From positions 12,362,560 through 12,426,559 of the forward strand of contig CM046293.1 in the NCBI GenBank assembly GCA_025267735.1: a stretch of DNA of 64,000 nucleotides, given 5' to 3'. This DNA comes from Mactra quadrangularis (taxonomy: Eukaryota; Mollusca; Bivalvia; Venerida; Mactridae). The notes under the pieces were generated by a model. It was given only the letters and a program-made list of their open reading frames with translations, had not been told where the DNA came from and did not search any database. Position 1 is the stretch's first letter; each line of letters begins with the position of its first letter. The translations under genes and the position numbers were made by a program. Below are positions 21,587-35,237 of this stretch, one piece after another.

Positions 21587-24500
21587 CTGAAAAAAAAAGA
21601 TATGAAAAGGTTATTAAAAATTCTGATACATAAAGGTAATATAGGACAGTTCAGTTTTAACATGACTTTGTGGTTTTGAACATTGTTTAGGAGTTACTAA
21701 ATAAACAACAAGTTTAAAACTTACGATACTATAGCTCGTTTAGGATAACTTGAGACAAAATACAACGATACCATTTTTATACACAGGTGGATTTAAGTTT
21801 AGTACACGTAGTTATCGACTATTATCAGTGTGGTTTTGATGTATTAAATTTAGTACGAGTACACACGTTCCATGCCTTAAGACATGTTTAATACTTTCAT
21901 GACACAAAATCAGCTGACCTCCCTGTTTTATGAAATACCTGAGTCCCAAATATGTAAACAGACTGAGCCGTTTGTCTCAAGTTATCCTAAACGAGCTATA
22001 GTTGTTGTTGTTAACCAAACAGTTTCATCACGAAATTAAAAATAACTTATTGACATAATTATACATATTGATCAGAAACGTACAGTGTTACTAATAAGGG
22101 CAATGAAGTGATAAAATATCTATCTTGTCGATGTCTCCTGTCAACATCGACAGTGGATACTGTGTGCTAATTACAAGAATTTTGCCTTATCTGTGATAAT
22201 AGTGAATCGTAAACTATCGCTGACATCTTACATTCATATCTCTTGGATAACGGTTTGCGTATATACAAGACTACTTGCGTCCGGAATAATAAATAATTGA
22301 ATTCATTAGCGTGAAGAGTGCAAAAATAGCTTTACATATTCCCGTGGGCGAAAATGTCTCCTATTCCGGATTTCCGGAACAGCAGGAATTTATTCAGATA
22401 TTTCCTTTTTATACCAACATGAAACATAGTCGTTCAATGCCTTAAGGATATAAGAAAATAATACAAACGTGTATAATATTATGTTATATTTAACAGACGT
22501 CAGAAAAATCAAAGATATAAAAGCCATGAGAATTATACGAGGATTGTTCAGAAACTTGTTGTAAAATAAGTGACTATGGACCATGGGTATACCGCAAATC
22601 AGTAGCCTGCTCAATTACCTTAAACGTTCCAAAACGTTCCGTAACGAAACATTCGGAACTCCTCGGCCATTCGTTGCGAATATTCTCGGACATATTAAGA
22701 CGCTATTTTGAAACTACCGGTGTTGAAGTAAACAAATATACGATCGTTTAGGCAATGAGTTATGTTTCGTTTTTAGTCCGTAAATTTTGAAACATCACCC
22801 ATTGCCTTAACGATCTTTAATTTTTATTAGGTTAGATTATTCGCAGCGAATGGCCGATGACGCCCCCCTCCTCCCCGCGCGAGTGCGTTTCGCTTAGATA
22901 TCAAATATGGCGGCTGGTAAAATTTGAAGTGATATCTCTAAGAATTATCTCTGAAAAGTGTGACGCAAACGTGTGTGTTACTTGTTCCACATAACATGTC
23001 CACGCAATGCAAATAATATAATTTATTTGGTGCAGTAAATTGTATCATATATAATGATTCATATATGATAAAAAATGCGAAAGATCTCATGTTTCAGCAG
23101 AAATAGTTGTTCCCCCACTCGCTATTTTCAATAATGAGCTGCTTGACGCCATCTTAGATTTTACAGCGAGCGCTTGCAATCGTTCAATATCCTAACAATT
23201 CGTGAAGAAGGCGCTCGCTCTAGCGCTCGCTTTGTTGAACGCACCTCAGGTCAGAGAAATTTTCCAATCTGAAAATTTTTAATACGAACAGGAGTATAAA
23301 TAACGGTTAACTGGTAACCTCTATCTCCTTTTTGTGTGCGTCAAATTCGAGTATTCCATTATTATGAGTGAAGTAAATTACGATTTAAAACGGAAATTCC
23401 CGAATCTCAACGAACTGATGCTAATGATAAGGATAGAACTTACCGCTCATGAAGTTGTATATGATTGGGTTAACACAACTGTTGAATATAAAAGCCCAAT
23501 GAGATATAAGGGCAATAATATTTTTGTAAGGTATGTTATCTAAATTCCCTGTGTACCTGCAAATATAAACATGTTAATACATTACATATTCAATATACGA
23601 TACCCTAACTGCAATCTGATTAAAACCCGATCTACAATTTTACCGCTCGCATACTCGCTAATGTAGATCTGGCCTTTTCCAAACGAAGGTCACGTTCAGG
23701 TGACCTTTTCTCATCATAATATCCATGACAAAATTTTTATGATACGTAAATTGTTTACATCGTCTACGTCACGAAATTTGAAATGAGCCGCCCAATCGCA
23801 GACTGTGAATATTACCGCGGTTAAATTAGCAAGCAAAACTTGGTCTAAAAATAGAAATTACGAAATCAAAATGTGATTAATAGTGTTTTCGTCTAGATGA
23901 AAGCTACGCATTGATTGGTCGACACAAATTTCATCTCGACGTGACCTCAAAGGGAAAAAGTACAGATCCAGTACGACCGTGGTCTACTGGATATGTGTTT
24001 ACGCAGATTGCCCTAACTGATGATTATGAACACGTTAAGTTAAGTATGTTTGTGTTATTGCCACTAGACAATATTTAATTGTAAACGACATATTTGGGTA
24101 AGATTAAAGATCAACGTATCTTGAAGACCAAGAGACATATTTTGAAGACATACAGACACAAAATGAAGACATACTATGGCATTTTGAATACCTAAGGACA
24201 CAAATAAAATGGAGATCTTCATACGTTTAGATAAAAATGGATAGAATGGCGTTATCAACGTATTATATTGACAAATTTAGTGTATTTGACACCAGAAGCA
24301 TAAAACGGCTTCCAAATGACGTTTATGTAATATTGAACCTAAAAAAGGGATGGATATATGGAAGCCATGTGATAACCTTGAACTGACTGTAAATAGGCCG
24401 TCAAATTTAGAAAATCATGAAATGGACCGGAATACAGAATTTGCCCCTTGTCACGATTTTCAATATAGTGGTAATTGTTTACGTTTTTTCAGGCATAATG

Positions 24501-27500
24501 ATGAAATAAAAGATAACCAAGTAAATTTGAAGTTCAGTTAGGTTCACAGTCTCTCATTACACTCGCCAAAACTGGTAAGAACACCGGTATTTAAGCCGCC
24601 CGGCTAGCTCAGTTGGTAGCACGCAAGTCTACTTATCGAGGGGTCGTGGGTTCGATTCTCGGGCGGGGCATACTTTCCTGGAGCTTGGTCATGAAGTTAT
24701 TTCTACGGCCATTCTCTCTCCTAACATTGATTTTATAATTATGTAGGGCAGTTGTCAGTCACTGACGAAAGTATGCGTTTAGTACTTGGTTAATAGCTAA
24801 ATCCAGAGATTTAGCCTTTCCAGGAGGAGTGAGTAGGTTGACTGACTGCCGTTATATGACCTATACAATGTGTTGCTACGGAGTTAAACCCAACAAAACT
24901 AACAAACAAAGACCGGTATTATAGGGGACCATGCTAATAACAACAATGAGCTATACTTACCTAACTAGATTTAATATATGATTTGGTAATAAACAAACAG
25001 CAAATACAAGTACAACAACAACTAGCATTCTTGCTGCTTTCTTTCTTGTTTCTATAGTACGATTATAACTAGCATGTGCTGATGAACTACCACCGTTTAT
25101 AGCCTGGAATTCTCTCTGTAAACCTGTAAAAATATCAATATGTGTACAATAACCATTTACTGGTCAATCCCGCAGTTTTACATGTCTGTGCCCCCCCCCT
25201 TCAAATTGGCTGCCACAGGCTTTGGATTTGTCGTTTAACTGGATTTAGTGAATTTTACTTTAGGTATTGTTCTAAAAATGACATTTTTGCGCCCCTCATT
25301 GCCAGAAAAATTTCGGGCTCAAAATGGCGCAAAATGGTGATAAGAAAACATATTTCCAGTCTCAGAAAAGGACTGACACTTTAGTCCATTTTGGAAAAAA
25401 ATACTGAATGAAATGCAAATTTGGGGTTAAAAAGAGCAAATAAATTGTGCCTTTTTTGCTGTGCCCCAGCGTTGCCATGGTACCTGGGATGGGGCTCAAC
25501 TGGGTTTTCCTAAAAGACAATCACCCAGACAAGAATAATTTTCATAAATTTCATAACTGTCAGTCTTACAGTAAGATAATAGCATCTTGAAATAACCCTA
25601 GCGCATTAAAATGTAAATAGCCATTTTTCACCACTTAAACATATCTAATTCATTTCTATAAAGTTGCAACTGTTGCCCAATTTATGAATTACATTTCGGC
25701 GAGAAACAGTCGTTGTACCGTAACTAAGGGATTACATCAAGTAGACGGAACAATTATGATCTATTGAAACATAAAAAGAACAGCTAGATATGCTTCTTGT
25801 TTATGTAAATATAATGCAAATATTATACAAACTTGGTTAACCGCTCAGACTACGAACTTATCAATCTGGTATCGAAGTTTACAATAACAAAGATAGAAGT
25901 AAAACGTTACGTACAAAATAACATAAAACTAAAAGCATACCAGCATTAACAGCAGGAAGGTTAAACTGTTTTATAGCTTTTCTTAGCAGACATGATGCAT
26001 TAAATTTTATTATAAAGGTGTGGCATTTTCTAGCATTTTGTCAACAAGAAAGTCTGTCATAATATAGCGAGGCAATAAATTTGTGGCAGTCGCATGATTC
26101 CAAATCAAACACAACACATGGTACACTGCTCTGGCTTGTAAGTACACGTGACAGGCTTGCCACAGTTCCAACTTGGGAAGACAGTTGATTTCCGTCGAGG
26201 GATTCTAATTAATCCGCGAGTCGTTTTTGATTGGTTGTATATTAATAAGATCAGAAGCATTCAAATATTAGGCTTGCAGCTGAAGGCTTTCGTTTTTACA
26301 AACATGTACAAGCACTTGAGTTCTTTAATTCTTGAATGGCACACACATGTAATTTGATAATACATGTATTATATTGTCAACAAATTCGAGTAAAAATGAC
26401 CCAGTTTTGCAATCGTTTTCTTGTAATTTATGTTTTTATAAGATGGTGTACATGTATACGGGGAACTATTTATTTCTAATTTAGCGGTATAATGGTATAA
26501 AATTATTTTAAAAAGGAAAGGACATTTATGTAATAGTAAGGAAATCGGGGATGAGTTTCATTATCTATTCAAATGTCTACAATCTACGGCGTTCTACCAA
26601 CTGAAGAAAATTAACCTACATACAAACATTTCAGTCAATCTAAGTATGTATACTTTTCTAGAATATTATTAATACTGCAAATAAGAAAAGACTCAAACTG
26701 GGTATATTTGTCAATAAAGTGCTTATTTAATAAGTGGGTTTCAGACCACTACCTGGCTAAAAATTCATAATTCTCTTAACATCTCTAAATCATGTTTTCC
26801 CAAATTAATCAGCCATTCTCTTCTCTTTGTTATTTTGTCTTTATACTTTTTTATATATGCTATATGTGTCTTGTCATATGTTTTAACATTGAAGGGTATT
26901 AAAATTTAATGTTAAATACAAACGAATGAAAGTCTAACTAAATGACACCCGTTTCTTAGACCTACTATAGTGAAAATGTAGTAAAACGTTATGCAACTAA
27001 ACTAATGAGTTTATGAACAGTACGTTCACTCTAGATGTTTCCATTTTTTTCATTTTTAAGCAAGCGTCTAAAATAGTTTGTCCAGGTACACTGCGCACAC
27101 TACGTAAAAACGTCACGTTGAGGCGTTTTGTACGACGGTCAATTTTTGAGCCACTACTCGGAACACAACAACGATCTCCTACGCAAACTCCCCACAACGG
27201 TTATTTCCCATTATTAAATCAATAACCACTGCCACCACGAGTAAATTCGCCCCTCAGAGAGCCGATTTTTCCATCTTTTCTGGTACAATTCAATATTTTT
27301 CTACAAATTGAGTTTTCTTGCAGTAAACTATGATGTTCAAAGTACATAAAGATAAAAAACGTGACGTAAGCATAGTAAGAGGTTTAAATGTGTTCACGGT
27401 GGTCGCCAATTTATGTCACATGGTAGTACTAGCGTCACGTGATTTACGTGTTGGCAGTAGTTAAGTAGCAAAGCGTGATGTTAGCACTGTGAGCAATTTG

Positions 27501-30500
27501 TCTCCTACGAAGACATACACAGAAACATGCACTTGTCTGCATTGTTCAGTAAAGTGCAAAATTAATACATGACGAAATAATGCAATCATAGCACAATTAT
27601 TTTTTTTATACTCGTATTAATCCAATCTTTTCAATCAATACTAATTCTCGTACCCAGAGGCTATATATTGATAACCTCTGGGTACGAGCATGTTAATATT
27701 AAACCGGGACAATGTAAAACACTTCACGAACAAGTCCACTTAATTTTCATGACCTTTTCTTGAGCAATATTATCTTATTTCTTATAGATTGATGTCATCC
27801 CCGGGGTTACTAACCTGACGTTCTGTACCACAAAGTCACGTCATGAATATATATTTTTTATAATAGAAGTACCGAAGGCATGAGATGCCTAATTGCAAAT
27901 GACACATACACGCGATCATGGTTCGTGCAAAGGCTTATACAATTTAGTTGCAACACGATTTCAATAGTAATATTACCTTTTTCGATATTTTTAAATTAAA
28001 AAACTTTTAATATTTCAGATGTTAAAACACATGATAGAGAAAAATTAAATATTAGTTAACGGCTGGTACATGTATATTAGTAATGAACTGATGTGAAATT
28101 TGTTCATATTTTGTATGGACAAAATTAAATCAAAGCACTGAAAGTACTGGTGTATTCATTGTTTTTAGACTTATTCAATTTTTGTTGGGTTTTATGCTGT
28201 GGCAACACCTTATATAGATTATATCACAGTGGTCAGTCCACCTACTCACTGTTCCTGAAGAAGCTTTATCTCAGGATTTAGCTGTTAACAAACTACTGGC
28301 TGCATACTTCGTCAGTGACTGACGACTGTCCTACATGACTTAGAATCAGGGGAAGGAGACAGAATGGCTGTAGAAATGTTCATTTATTAACTTTTGAAGG
28401 CACAAAGTCCTTATTTAAGGGTAATTAAAATTGCAACTTAATCATCCATATATTCAAAAGTTCTTTCGCAAATTTATCAAAAATTTTGCCACCCCTGCTG
28501 ACATATATAACGTGTACAACCAAAACCACGGGTACTACTAGTTCACGGATTCCGCTTGCTTACCAGAGAGGAAGTTAAGTTATTCAATACCGGTATTTCC
28601 GGAAATACCATGGTATTGTACTGCGAGATAAAATACCACGGTTACCGGTAATACTGCGCAACTCTAATTATATCTGAGGCTACAAAAATAGCATAAAAAC
28701 TGTGTTATGGAAATTTATTACAATAAACATGGTTTTGGAGGCTTTACGATGGAAGATGCTGTATCTTATAGTGTTGCCATTATGAAATTTGTTTTCATTT
28801 TATCACAAACCATATTTAAATGTATAAAATAATGATTATACAAAGGTAATAATTTAAAATCAAGAATTGTAGTAATTTTCTTCTGTCTCATAACTTTTGG
28901 TGGGTACTGTATGATATACACATATGCAACTGGAGATAAAAAAACCCATAATAAAATGAAAAAGTAACATTTCTTGTGATTCATACTATAATTGTGTACA
29001 TGTACATAACTGTGTATTTAACAATGGTTTATTAATCAGATTTAAATTCAAAATATATAGTATCAGAGATAAGTACTGAATGGCCATTCATGGCAACTTG
29101 TACTGATATCAGGATCGACATACATGCATTTGCAATGATTCAAGTTCCATGCAGCAACAATCTTTCTGATTCCTTAAACATGAAACTTGAAAATAATTAA
29201 ATAGTACATGGGACCTGTGGTCAATATTCATTACCTTTTTCTGCACTAAGTTCAAAATATTTCAAATAAGATATTCAGTTTATTCAGCATTAAATTTCAG
29301 CTAAAACAAGTTCCAAAATGCCTTGAGAATACTGAATGTTGAAATTTGGTTACATAAAATCTCAATAGTCATCAGAGTTTTGAGTTGACAATAAAATAAG
29401 TTGTATAATTTTGACATTTACAGCTGACAAATCATATTAAAAATATGAAAATATAATTCATGTATAAATGTGTATACAAGTAAGTAAGATCTTGTTTCAA
29501 AATTGACCAATATGACCAAGTCAGATTATTTCTTATAACATTTTCAAAGCAATAACAAGTAAAGGTATCACAGATTCAAAAGTTCTTTTGCATAAGTAAC
29601 TATGAGTTGTCCCAAACTATTTTGCATTTGAAATACACTGAAAAGTTCATATTTTCCATTGCAACTATGTATAGCTTTAAGCAGTTGCAATTTCAACATG
29701 CAATTTTTTCTGAAATACACATTTTGACAACTCCGCCATTTAGTAAGCTGTGAGAGTGTGTTCCTTTTTTCTTTTGAACCTTGTATTGTCAGAATAACAT
29801 CATATCCAATAAAGCTCATTTGTAAAAAAATAACACTTTTTTTAGCTGAAGAAAGCACATAAAGCACAGGTAAATATCAACATCATTGACAATTCTTTCT
29901 GTTTTCTTCTTCACACAGATCTGTTACCCTCTGACAGCAGATGGTGGGATGAGTTATTTCATTGCACCTTATTGTACTTCCTGGGTTGTTGTTTGTGTTA
30001 TATGAGGTAGATCTACTTGATCTCTTCTGACTGAAATAATATAAATATGATACATTAAAATATGTAGGTCTCAACTGCTATCAAAACTATCTGAACTACA
30101 AGACTGAACCATGGATTAACTTTCTTCTCACCCAGAACAACATCAATTTATTTAACCACAGCACTAGTTTAATAGTAAGGTCACACATATAAAATTAAAC
30201 ACATGTGTACATACTGGTATCAAGAATCTACAAAACACAAAATGATTTATAAAAATAAAATTTAGCCCCAGCATCAACAAATAATGTTTAGGTGTAACCA
30301 GGATTCAAACCTGTACCTTTTTGCCATTTCAAGGAATTCTAAAATGTCTAGACCACTGAGAAAAGAGCGCTACTATAATATTTAAAGTTTACTCACTTGA
30401 ATTAGTAGTTTTTTTTATTTTATAATCACATATGTTTGAGTGCATCTATAGTCACTGGCTTGGATAAACCTTGTGGTACAGGAACTTAAGTAGTTTCTTT

Positions 30501-33500
30501 GTCGGCATCATTGTTGTGACCAATTCCTAAATAATGGCATTGATGGATAAATAACAAAAAATAGACAAGTATGGAAGGCAGAACATGAGTCTTCTTAAAG
30601 AACAAAAAATCCTATCTCTGTTCTTTTACAAAAATCAAAATCAAGAAAATTTAATATGCATTGCATTAAGTAAATATAATTACAAATGAACAAGAAATTG
30701 GCAGGCAGGCAGACAGACAAGTAGACAGACAGGGTTTGACAAGGTTTTAACTTGTGAATGTGAAGAACTGAACTAATCAATATAATAAGATACATGTAAC
30801 AGTGATAACAGCATTGGATAATTGCGCAAAGTGATGTGCATTGTGCATGAGAATCAATGAGATACATATCAACAATTCAATTCAAATCATCTTCTCCTTT
30901 AAAATAGCCAAAAGAGGATTTTACTTGGTTGATAAGAATAAGGGTTTATTTATTCAAATTTCTAAATATATACACCAAAATATGAATATACTTGGCTAAG
31001 ACTCAAAGTAATTACTGTAACACTCACTGCATTTATTTTTTGAATCCTTCCTTGTCAGCATCTGACATTGATGATTACGCAGCTGATTCAACAAACTGAT
31101 CAACCCTTCGTTCCATATTCTGAGGATAAGCTTTGGGAGTTGGGTTGATTGTCATAGTTGCAAGAAGGTTGTTCAATTTTCCAGATCCACCATTGCTGTC
31201 AATCATTACTAGAATACAAATGTAATGATGGTATGAATAAATGATAACTTGTGTCAGTTGATAATGAAAAGAATAAAAATAGTTTACAATAAAGTGTATG
31301 GTCTTACCAGGAACATATACAAATGTACAAATGTTCTCTCCATACGTGATAATATTTTGAAATTATCAATCTTTGGTTTATTTTATGGAAGCAAGGATAA
31401 TGAAGACATGTTATTAATTTCACTATATATTTTTTTTTCAATTAACAGTCTCACCATCTGCATTGTCACATGAAAGTCTGTTTCCAATACTGTATGGTTG
31501 ATAAACTTAAACTTTTTCATTTGATTAAACGCCTATTTCTATGTTACAAATTCAATGGCGTTGTACAAAAATGTTACAAAAAATAAATAAATACATGTAA
31601 TTAAAACCCCTCCACCATAAAAACATATGTATATACAATAACACAAATAAAATAAAAAGCCTTTATAATTCATACCTTTGGATCTACATGATAGCACAAC
31701 TGACAATGTTTATTCCACAGGTGACAGACTCAATTTTTCCTTATTATAGTATATATAGAGAATAATAAGGAAAAATTGAGTCTGTCACCTGTGGTTTATT
31801 CATACAAACCTAGTTTTCTAGGACCCTATTTCTATAGTCAGTACTCACCTATCCTTCAACTTGGCCGGAAACTTCTCCATATATCTTATACCCTGTTTGC
31901 ATCTATTTCCCTGTTACTAAGCGCTATAATAAATAAATGTAATAGGAAGTCTCTTTAATTTGTTATCTTTTCTGCTCAATATATCCGCCTATCTTTCATT
32001 TATTGAGTAGCAAAAAGAAATTACAACAATTGTTTACATTTTTCCATTATACCGGCATAATTTAAGTCATGTGACAACCACCATTACGCAAGGGAAGTAA
32101 ATCTTGATCCACGGTATAAAAAGTCTATACCATACTGTGGTAATAGGTTAAATAATATCAATTCAAAAAATAAACTGTTCAAAATTTTAATGAGTTCAGT
32201 CAGCACACAATCTTGGCATAAGTTATGTAAAAAAGTTAACAATAACAAGATCACTAACACAAACATTCAACCAGGTCTGTTATTTATTGTTTGTATCACT
32301 CATCTTTTTCAAAATGGGGGCATTTAAAGACAGTTGCCCTCCTGAGTGATTCATTCAGCAATATTTGGCAAAAATATCTTTCTGTGTGAAAAGTAGGTCA
32401 CTTTTATTTACGTGTAAGTGTCGCTTCAAGTGAAATTATTGAATAGTGATTATAACCCAGAACCGGATTTAACATGGACATAGATGCAATGAGTATAAAT
32501 GGAGGAATTGACAAAATTATCAAATTTTCATGGAAGAGAATATAAACCTTTCTGGTTGGTATTTAAACCTGTACTTTCTTCCGGACACAAATTCCAAATC
32601 CTGGCCGGCTACTAACAGTGCTACTAACCCGGGTAAAGAATCCGTTTAAAATTCCAAAGTGTATTTTTTCCTTAGACTTAGGCCCAAGTTAGGTGACGAA
32701 ATAGGACCTCTTGGTATATTTATGTCGGAATAATGTTGAGTGCTAATTTCATTCTTGTACTTTTGCTCACAAGGATTTGGTTTATTCATTTACACAAATA
32801 ATTAAAAAGAAACACTAACCTACAGTATGATTATGCTTAGTGTCAGCAACAGAACACAGCATTTCATCATTCATGTCTCTTGACAATACGTCTCTTTATG
32901 TGGCCCTGTTTTTTTTCCATCTTAAAATAGCCCGTGATGAGAAGGGTCTTTTGACACATCAACACGTCCTCAATGTTTTCAAGTTATCAACGAACGTAAA
33001 ATAAGACACACAATCACTTTCTAGATTTTCAAGAAATGTTGACCTGGCTTCGACCTAGTTCTATCTCAAGCGAACTGTCACCACTAGCATAATTCGGACT
33101 AGATACATGATCATAAGTGTCACACCGCTTCGTGCGGTTTAGATCGTCACAGTAATCTTTAATCCCTCAATAATTACGCTCAAAGATTAAATAACTAGAT
33201 GGTACAGGCTTCTTTTGACATTTTTCATTGCCGTAAACAGCATCCGTCGTTTAAAGCAGCCATTTTGATTTTTTGTTAGACTGCGTATCGAATTTTGACA
33301 CGACCGTACCACACAATTATTGACAGCAATAAACCAGTCAATTTTATCTAACGTAGTGATATAAGTCCAGGGAACCAGGTTAAATTAGGATGGTCGTCAC
33401 GTGACTATAGTGCTTGATACGGGAACGTAGTTTCATTCATAAATTTTCATGAATAAAATCGATGTATACATCCGCGATTGTCAGTAACGTAAATATTTGT

Positions 33501-35204
33501 CTACCATTGTTCAATTGTTCACAAATTTGTCAATACTCGGTTTCACTTTGAAGAAAGGTTTGATGTTAAATGCGTAATTAAATTGACGCGTTGGAATACA
33601 CAGATGATTGATGAAACAAAAGAACTATTTGCGAACAATTTTATTGTAGCGGAATTATCCGGATGCTGTTCGGTTTCGTTGATTAATATATAGGTCAATA
33701 GGTCAGTATAGGACTTCGATCGGAATACCGCTATTAATCTATTGGTAACAGAGTAATTATTGTTAAAAACAATGAATACAAAAACGAGATCCATCGAAAA
33801 AGTGATGCATATTTTAGATATCAAGAACAAATAAAATAATAAGCAGAGTTACAAGTAGTGCACACGTGACCCGACAAAAATATATACTATAAGTTATAAT
33901 TTTATGTTTGGACGACTAAAAATAAATTATCTAAAATATACATACATTAATGTAATATTAATTTTCTTTCATTATACAAAACTTGTGATTCAGTTTTTTG
34001 TAGTTTACAAATTAATCTCAATGTTGCATTTCAACGAGTGGGGCGTGGTCGAGTGGTTACGACGTTGGGCTAACAATTATTGGATATCGCTGTTATATAA
34101 TAAACTTTCTACTAATGAGTTACTCGTTAGTATAGGCTGGCATTCCACGTCATTCAATAAAATTGTGAAACAGCATAGAATCATGGAAGCAATCGCTACA
34201 TTTACAATATTTTTTTACATTAAGTTCCACATTGATTACAATATATCCATCGTCAGTTATCCCACATTACACTACTCCACTATGCTGCGTCATGTACTGG
34301 GGGCCATTTGGTCAGAAAAAATATCGTGAAATATAATGAGGCAGTATCATTGGTTCCGCAAAGAAACCACTGCAGAAAACTAGCCAATAAAATTACGCAA
34401 TCATTTGTTTGAAAATAAACATGTGCGTTGGTTTCTATTTTTAGTAAGAAACCCCCACAATGATGTCATTGCTATTAAAGAGTATTTAATTGTAACACGC
34501 GATTTCATTGGAAGAATATTGGTCTCCCCTGCGTCATGCATATGTATGAAAGCGCGATTTTGCCAGTCAAATTGACTACGGTACGTATGGAGTGTAACGT
34601 AAGAAAGTACTGTGGTTGCCGACGACGCATATATCATGTGGTACAGGTTCCATAATTATGTAGATTTATGATGTACTTACCAGAGCAAGATCTTCTTGGA
34701 AATGATCCAGTCCACAACACTATAGATATCTGAGTGTAAGTAAATGCCATAAGTAAAATAGGAGCAAAGTATAAAGATATCATTAAACCAATCTGAAATG
34801 TCATGATTGTATGATAGTCCCACAATGCTGGGTAACAAGCAGTAAGTAATATAGTATCATTTCTATATGGAATTGTAGTAGAAACAACAAACTCTGGAGT
34901 TCCTACACCCACAGAGATGATCCAAATGATGAGAATGATGATTCTGGCTCTTTTAACTGTACTGTGAAATCGTAAAGGGTAACATATAGCATACCAACGT
35001 TCCACTGATATAGCACATAGTGTTAACACGGATACTGTTATACAAATTGTCTGAAATAAAAACAAAGTACATTAAAGATTCATTGTAAAGACATTAATTA
35101 ATGTTTTATCAGTATACAGTTACTTCATATATAAGTTGGGAACAGTCAAACTATTGGCCTGAGAAAAAGTGATTGTGCTTTGAACTTTTGCTCGAGGCCA
35201 TAAG

Positions 35205-35237
<33 letters not shown>

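Noticed and set aside
24598..24670. Functional tRNA-Lys gene
   Set aside because: The anticodon stem does not pair and the sequence continues into a repeated SINE body with target duplications.
29930..30040. Possible alternative receptor exon for the third intracellular loop
   Set aside because: There is an acceptor-like ATTTCAG and a GTGCAA donor-like site with a 63-nt spacing, but the frame demanded by exon 2 hits a stop before the donor.
33904..34329. 141-codon plus ORF
   Set aside because: Runs through a tRNA-like fragment, composition is random and no splice context or domain is seen.
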